Origin: Amia ocellicauda
Taxonomy: Eukaryota > Chordata > Actinopteri > Amiiformes > Amiidae
DNA length: 64,000 nucleotides
Assembly (NCBI RefSeq): GCF_036373705.1
Contig: NC_089857.1
Coordinates: forward strand, 38,326,784-38,390,783
Reading direction: 5' to 3'
Below are positions 50,901 through 59,900 of this stretch, piece by piece. A program made the translations under genes and the position numbers. Each line of letters starts with the position of its first letter. The first letter of the stretch is position 1. The notes under the pieces were generated by a model. The model saw nothing but the letters and a program-made list of their open reading frames with translations, did no database searches and had not been told where the DNA came from.

Positions 50901-53900
50901 GAATAAAGACCTAATGGATTTAACAGAAAATACATGTTGTTATACAGCCCTCCCATAAGAAAAGCAAAAAATCTACAGTCTGAGTATTAACGTGTGTGTC
51001 TGCTGCAAACACGCAGATCATTTACAACAGGAACAAAACCGTATTTTTTATTCTTATTGTCAGTGTATTGGATTTTGTTCTCAGGGAGAAAAGCAGACGT
51101 ATGGTGTATATATGTATTTAATAGAAAATCAAAATAATTCCCCTTTGTGTGTTTCCCAATGCAATACTTAACACGTGCAGCCAATCTCTCTGACATTAGA
51201 AAGTTTTGGGATAATTAATATGTCGCAAGCTTCAGAAACAACTATTTTTTTTCCTAGCCTTGTTTAACTCTAATAAGCTGAAGCCACTAAGTGAATTGTG
51301 TGAGTCTGATATCACAACTAGCATGATCAATGACTTTGTTGCAGAGGTCCCAGGATAAGACGGAGCCCAGTGTCCACCCGTTGGCAGATGATGAATCCGC
51401 ACAATCAACACATGCTGTCAAAGTAATGAACACCCTTTAAATCATCATTTCTCTTCTACTCCAAAAACAAGGGGAAAGCAAACATCAGTAATTGCCGCTC
51501 TAGACCACAGCTGAAAAAGTGCATGTTTTTACACATTTATTTTTTTCCTGAAGTACGAGACCGATATTGCCAGCATTCGTTAATACCATGTTCAGATGTA
51601 GTAACATACATAGCATCCAATAATCTAATTTGTATCCCACATCTATCTGCAGCTTATGTAAAAGCAAAATCAGGATTCTAACATGAATAATAATACATAT
51701 ATTTGGAGGAAAGTGCTATTATTTTAGGTTCTACATCTTCCAAGACATGGTTGTCAATTCTTATTTAGGTTTAGGGGGTTATATTGGATTCAACTTCCCT
51801 GTCATATATCTTGCTTAACTAAAAGAAAATCACAGGCGTGATAAAGACTATATAAATCTCCCTATATGTATACATTTACCCTAGTAGGCCTGGAATAATT
51901 TCACAGAGGTGTTAAGAAGATATGTCTGCATCCAAATAACAGCCCAGGTTACCAGAGGAGTCTGGGTGCAAAATGTCTAACTGACATGTATTCCTCTGGG
52001 GTGAAACAGTGAGACCGAGTTACATGTACCTTCTGTGCACAACCTTAGGAGGGTCAGTGTAAGTGTCAGAGCGTTTTTCAGTGCCTATCTGTTAAAAAAG
52101 CATAGGCACGAATATCCAATTGCTTATTTCTTATCTATAGAAAAACAAAGGTCTTTATATTAATAATAAAACGAAGATTTAAGTGTAACCTGATTTAGTA
52201 AAAGCATTTGTTTCATTTGTATAAAAAATGGCAGGGAACTGCCTGGACTTTCTCTGTGCTGCATAGGGGCACAAGGAGACGCCTTGAGGCCTATTAAATC
52301 CTCCTATAACTATAACCAGTAAGGGCTCTGTTATCTAAGGATTTGCTACAAAGAATCCATATTACTCTTAAGATAAATGACCACGCACCTTGGGGCAGAG
52401 GAGTATTTCATAGTCTGTAATTCAGGTTTCTCTCATATATTTGTATTATCATCGCTGGTTCCCTAATGTCTGGATCTTTGCAGTTTAACTATTACTCACT
52501 CACTCAAGGGGTATGAACTCTTTTTAAGAGACCTTATACATGAGCATACAATATGATATAGAATTTGGGAAATAAGCAATCAGCAAGCAATAAGCTTTTG
52601 TATCATTAAAAATGTGATTGCTAAGCTATAATAATTTGATTTCATTTTTTAAATTTGATTTATCATCATGTTAAAACAACAACTATGGTATCTTACATCT
52701 TAGGGTATCGCAGAGGACTTTATGTGAAATGTACAGTTGTGAAACTTAATGTTACACTGGTTGAGGCTTGAGAGTGAGCCAACACAACTCTAGTGTGCCT
52801 AATGTCTGGTAAGAACATTCCAGTAGCTAAAAAGAGTGTGTATTTAGGCTCACACAGAAAGTTACATGAAGGAAGCCCTACATATATCAAATCAAGATGA
52901 CATTAAGCAAAATCTGCAGATTTCAAAGTAAAATGTTTAATATGTGCTATGGCAATATTTCAAAATAGTTAAATGGAAAATGTAACCAATATAAAAGAAG
53001 ACTATAATACAGCCATTACAGTTCAGTACAGCGTCAAGCTAATGTTGCATGCCATTGAAAAGCTGGATGTCAAAGGTCCTTTACAGAAGAAACATGAACT
53101 TTTGTGCATTTATTTCCTGAACGTTTGCAAATAACTATACCTACAAGGAAGTGAGAAGCAGAAGCATGATTTGTACCAGGTTCTCCAAACTGAATAGAAC
53201 TGTGTAGAACTGATTGACTGAGGGGAGGGATTGTAGGTTGAATAAATGTTATATATTTATTCTCCAGGATACGTTATCAGTGTACAGGAATTTGACTGCT
53301 ATACAAATAAAGATTGATCTGCTTGTTTATTTGTACTTTACCGTTTTTATAGAGGTATTAACAACATACAATAAAATGCCTTCTTTTCAATCTGTTTGTG
53401 ATTTTATTAATAAACAACTGTTTGTCTTGACAAATGGGATAGTCGATTTTCCCTAGATTGTGATCTGGTTAATGCGGACTTTCCTTGTTAGGGTGTGATT
53501 GGATGTTTTTTTCTGTACATCTGGTTCAATCATGCAGTATGGAAATGCTTCCTAATTGTGTACCTTACAGTACAGGAGAACAAGTAATTTTGGCCTAGCA
53601 AAATCAAAATTAAGCTACTGTATTTTATTTTTTCTCACTCTGTTTAAACTTCAGTCTGACGCAGGCAACCTCAGTGAACAGCCAAACCAGGATTTTCTGG
53701 TGCCTAAAGGATCACGTGACGATCCATCAGAAAATCCAAAAACGGAACACGTGTCTTTGCATTCCCAAGGTATTGTACTCACATCAACAGTAGGAGACAT
53801 AAACTGAAATAAAAGGCAAGACACTATCTCATGCTAGGCATCTTACTCTTATGCACGGCTTAGGAAAAATGTACAGTCTGATAACATGAAACAAAGCATT

Positions 53901-56900
53901 TGAACACTTTTGTGGCATTAAGGTTTAAACATGCATGAGTCTGCTACTTCATAAAATAAAATAAAACATAAAATATATAAACATATAATTATATTGACAC
54001 AAAATGTGGGTATGTGTATTTCTTCTTTATGTGCAGACAGAGATACCCAATAGGAATGCAGATTAATTAATGTGTATTACCCAGTTTAAAATCTGTGTGC
54101 CTGTTTTTAAAGCTAATGGATCAGAAGAATTTATGATGGGGAAGGATTGGCCCATTTCTGTGAACATCACCTCCAATGTGAATCACTGTTGGATGAAGGA
54201 CAAGTTTCATCAGCTCTATGCAAATATTTTACACTTCAAAGATGCCATTATCAACATGTTGTTAAGCAAAGGTAGTGAAAACCAGTTATCATGCATCTTC
54301 TCAATTATTTAGGGACATAAACAAAATAATGCAAGTAATGTACTTATAATTAAAATATATACTTGAAATATGCAGTAAATAGAAACTGATCTAATTACTC
54401 TTGATAGATCAGCATATGTACAATGATAATCTTGTATATTTTTTCATTTAGATTTATTTGTGTTGAAAGAAAACCTAAACATTTTCTTTGCAAAATACAT
54501 TTTTCACCTCAGCATGTGCTTGTGTGTGTGTTCACTGTTAATGCCGAGTCATGAAATATCATTTTTAATATGTTATGATATGTAGGGACATACAATATGT
54601 AGGTTTATACAATTAACAATCTCCTTCAGTAGCTGAGTGTAGGACCTATAGGCATTCTCAGGATTCTTATTTTATTTGATGACAATACCCATTCCTGTAC
54701 AGTTTTTTTTTTTTTTTTTTTTTGCTTTTGCTTTATTATTATTATTTTATTTTATTTATTTATTTATTTATTTATTTATTAGCAGACGCCCTTATCCAGG
54801 ATGACTTACAAAATAAGTGCAATACAAATTGTTGTCCAATCTTGAAACTTTAAGAACACTTACTGTATAAGTAATTCAAGTGTTTTTGACATTAAGTCAA
54901 TATTACAGACACTAACACATACAAATGTATCTCAGCACAGATAGGGTCAGTCATATCTTCAAACAATTAGGAAAGCATATCAGCATTGATGGTTCAGTTG
55001 TCCAAAACATTCCATTTCATGAATTGCAAATATTGCCGTGAAGACCCATTATTGTAATATAAAATATGCATAGCTTAAATGTGAGATTATTTTATCATTG
55101 ACGGATAACTTAATTCTACATTATTTGTTTTTAATTATTATTAATGAATCCTTTCAGGAATGGTGCCTTCTGCTGAACTGTTTCGAGATATTTCAGTGGT
55201 GGACCACAGACCTGAAATAAATGTTCTCGACCAGATGGCCAGCAGTAGCCAGTGTATCCTTCACGAAGCTCTGACAGGTAGGAGTGAAGGAAAGCATCGA
55301 GCCAAGGCTCCAATAGAGAATCTGCCAGAGAACACTCCCAAAATAGTTATCATTTACTGTCATGGCACATCATTATTAAGGTCTGAAAAGCAGAAAGACA
55401 AAGATAAAGGGAGACAGCACTGAAATGGAAGAGCTTAGATGCAAAACGCTATATATGGCAGTCAAAACTAAGCTACCGATGGCAAACTCTCCTTTCCATT
55501 CAACATTTGCTTTTATTTAACACACGCTGCATGAAAACACGATCTGAACTGTAGCCACAAGATTATTAATGCATACCAGTTTCATTCATTGACAATATGT
55601 ATCTATATCATGCATAATTGTTCCATTGAAATTAAATTAAACATTATTTTTAATGGAATAAGTAGCGATCAATGGCCATGAAATGCAAGGATTACAATAT
55701 GTAAGCTATCATATGCATAACACTATTCCGAAAGTGCAGACAGTGTTGGGGTGTGCTACCTAACACAGTAACATTATACTTTGTCAACGTTAACCCCTAT
55801 GAAATTACTCTGTATGAAGGGTATCCATTGATAAATAAACTGGAATGGTATGAGAGATTAGTGAAGAGACAGGACATGTTTTTGTCAGCTAATGGATTCA
55901 CTCTTCAGGCCTGTACAGTCTAGTTTAACTGGCGCTTATCCTCTTAAGACTATTTTAGAATGGAAATTAGAACTCATGTCTGTCTCAGCTGAGAGCGATA
56001 GCTTATGTTATGATAGTAACAACTCCACAAGAATGCTAATTGGTTACATGTGATGTAACTATTCAAGTCTTTAGCACCTTGTTAAATTGTAATGGAAAAG
56101 ACACATCCACGTCTCTCTCGGATGGACTCTCTCATGGAAAAGCCAGTGTGAGCTTGATGAACTCGATGCCAGATGACACCAGCCGCGGACCCTTGTCAGG
56201 AGATGGGCTGAGCACTGCTGATGGGTCCTCCCCTGTCATGGAGAGTCTAACAAAGATGGAGCTGGAAAACCAGATAGAACAGATGTAAGACCTTTTACAT
56301 TTGTACTACAGTACTGTATATTTAACGTTTGATTAGGTGATAACTCCTTTAAATGTATGGAATTAACTCGTCAGTCTTACAGTATAGCCAGTATTGACAT
56401 GCACTAATGGCATTAGAGGTTTAAAACAAATGTTATCAACATGCTACTTATTGTGTATTTGGTGCAGGAAGAGAGAACTTCTTATGAAATCCAGACTCCA
56501 TCATGAGGAATGGCAGTACAACACACGTCCATTGCCTGAAATGGAGCAACACGTACACTTCGTACAGAAGGTATGATTATGAAAATGTAAATCCAAATTA
56601 AATTAACAAATTACTGGTGAAATTCAGAGAGTAATTCACTTGACCAATGACTTCATGAGTTGTTTCTTTATCTGTCATTGAAGGAATGATCTGCAAATAA
56701 CTGTTTCATTAGTACAATATCTTTCAACATAGTCACAAACACATTTTCATGAACGTGAATTAACTTTGGCTTATTCTTCAGTTTATCTTTCTTCATGCGT
56801 TGAAGGTATACTGGAAAAAATTATAAATAAATAAATAAATATAGATGCATTAAACATCTTACCTTACAACTTGTTTCCACTCCCCTCCTCTTAAGTAGTA

Positions 56901-59900
56901 AATGCAAAGTGCTGAAGCCGGGCTCTGCTCAGTTGTATCCACACTCCAGATATATGTGTCAGAAAAGAGAAATTTCATATAATCTTTCATGTACTGCCAA
57001 ACTGAAATGAGAAGAATGCATGTCTCCAGTTGTTTGATGTTATTCAGGAGATTCATAAAAACAGCCAAATTATAGGGGCTCTGATGTATTGCAGTGATTT
57101 GTGTATTTTGCATGATGGCATTGCACAGTATTCTGAAAAAAAAAAAAAAACAACAACTTGTATTTGTGTATTTATTTTCAGTATGTTCTTTATTTTGTGT
57201 TCTGTATGAGAAGAGTAATGTAATTTCTTCTATTTTTACCCCTATTTGAAAAGGAGCTGAATAATGTGATGGAGGCTCAGCATCTCTCCAGGCAGCAACA
57301 AACTGAAGCCTCTCATACTGACAATAACAAGCAAGAGTCTGTGATTTTATTTTCAAGGCCTGACATTGAACAAAACATAAGAGTTTTAAAAAAATGTCTC
57401 ACCGCTGGGAGACTCCCTGTGGAAAACTACGAGGTGAGATGGAAAGTACTTCTGTGTCCCTGAGACGTGAATGACTTCTCAAAGAAACCCCATACTTGCC
57501 TTTTAAATTTAAGCAGCACAGATTGAAGCTATTAATAAATATTGTATGTGGTAATGGAGGGATTTAGGGCCCAAATTAAATAGTTTCAATATCTGCTTTT
57601 TCTGTCTGCTTTGCAATTGTTCATTCGGGTTTGCTGCTCTTTTTAAACACCTTTTTCTGTGAATGTCTCATTGGAAACAGATTGTGTTTCATAACGCGTC
57701 AGTGGTGTTTTCTCAACAGAGTGCCTCCCAGGCCATGGCAGAGTATGCCAGGCTTCAGAGAGTGAGGCTGCGGCAGCTCGTGAAGCAATACTCACAGCAT
57801 GTTACCTTGAGAGAGGCCAAAAAATGCCTCAGTCAGACTACTGAGGTTCCTGAGCCAGAAGAACTGGAGACGTTCAAAAGAATAGATCAGCTTCATAAAA
57901 AGGTAATCCACCCCAGCCTCACTGTGCTTTGTACGTCTTGGGAAGTCGTAATAAACCATTGGGAAGAAACGGCATATACTGCACACCCCTGCAGGAATCC
58001 CCTTAGAAGCTGGAGATTTCAGTAGGAATCCCATCTGGAAGTCTTGCTGTGTCTGAAATGAGGTTCCCAGACAAAAAGTATAGGTATTGAATCTGCCATG
58101 CCCTTTTAACGTTAATATTAAACAATTTTAATAAATGTTAGCTCATGAGCTCCTGTGGACAATTTCCTGTGGACGCCATTAATCTAGGCTGCTGACACCC
58201 TCTGGTAAGTGTCAAGTAAGTACCCAAAAATGTGTGTATTCTTTGTGTACCTTATTACACATAATCTCAGTGTTTGCAAATAAATGGTACCTAACGGTAA
58301 GGCCTGACAATATATGTGTTATTATTTTCTTCAAGGACAATACATTTATAAGCATTTAGCCCGAACAAGAAAATAATGTTTTTTTTGTTGTTGTTGTTTA
58401 TTTGATTTATTTTTATTAGAAAATGGATGCTTGGACCCTGCAGGCCCTGGAGTTCTCAGAACTCAGAGCACACCTTGCTGAAACAATGATTAGCAGGTTA
58501 AGTGATATAGAAGAAGAATCTGGACTGTTTTTAGTGAAGCCAGTGGTCTCATGGAAGGGGAGGTGGGTGATCTACAGTGATGCATCCTTCTTATGTAAGG
58601 CCTGAGTTTAATCACGTCTTTGACCCATCTGCCAATTGCAAATTACATACTTACTTTTTGCCAGTAGCTTCTTGCTTCTACTCAGTGTAAACTTGTATTC
58701 TGGTAATGAGTTTGTGATATGCAGTTGTTGGGTGGATGGAAACTGCTTTATTCTGCGCCTCTTTTGTTGTATCAAAGTGTAAACGTCTGCTGAGGAGTGT
58801 TTAGCAATTCATACAGCAGTTCTGGAGAAATATTTAGAGATTACCTTTTCTATTAATTAGACATTCTTTTCTGTAGCATTTCTCCTCTGTAATGGATGTG
58901 TATTTCACAGTTAATTTATCTCTAATGCTGGAACTGTCAGTGATTTTATTTGTGTAACAAAAAAAACTTCAGAATTTAAATCATTTGGTGGAATGAAGTT
59001 GTTTCTTTGTTTTTGAGGCCTAAGACAATGTGCTTTAAAGTCAGTACACGTCGTCGGCATCCTGTGAGGAGAGGAAAAACACTAAAAGTACCAGTGCCTT
59101 CATTCAATATGATTGATCAATCAACTGAGCCTAATGAGAAGATCTCTCCGGCCCAGGTACTTTAATACATTAAAAATGTTTCAATATTTCATAAAGGACA
59201 TATTATATGACTAAGGGGCAGGTTGTCAAACATACAAACATAAGAGTGTTGCAACAACAACAACAACAAAATCTACATTTGAGCCAATACAGTGGATGTT
59301 ATTAATGTAATATTGAGGTATATTAAGAGTTAGGCCCGGACTAAATTAGTTTTTTCTCTGGTGACAAGCAAGCTAACACCTCTCTGCACAGTATATTTTT
59401 TCACATTCAACTCAAGTCTGCAGACAATATTCTATGAAACTCACCATTCTAAGTGACCTGTCTGAGTCTAAGGGCAGGTGTCCGCAACCCACGGATGATT
59501 CTGACCACAGTCAAACGGGAGAGTAGTGTGTGGGCCCTGCCGCCATGAATACCTCTCTGGCTGTGCAGATAACTGAGGTCATGTGTTCAGAAATGCCCTG
59601 CCTGAATGTGTTCTTCCTCTGCGGTAGGTTTACTTTGAGTTAGATCAAAATGCAGTTATTTGTATCACACCTACTTTTAGAAGTTTTGAGCACTTGAGCT
59701 CCCTATGCTATCCATGCTACACCATTAACAAACACACACCAGCACATGTATTGCAAGTTAACACCTGATTTGTGATGTGTTTCTTACTGCTGAACAGAAG
59801 ATATGAACTGAATTTACTTTTTTTTTCCTTTCAGCCTGCTGAGTGCTTGACAAAGAGCTTTTTTGAAAGTGCTGCTTGTCCTGTAGCAAACCACGGCTCT

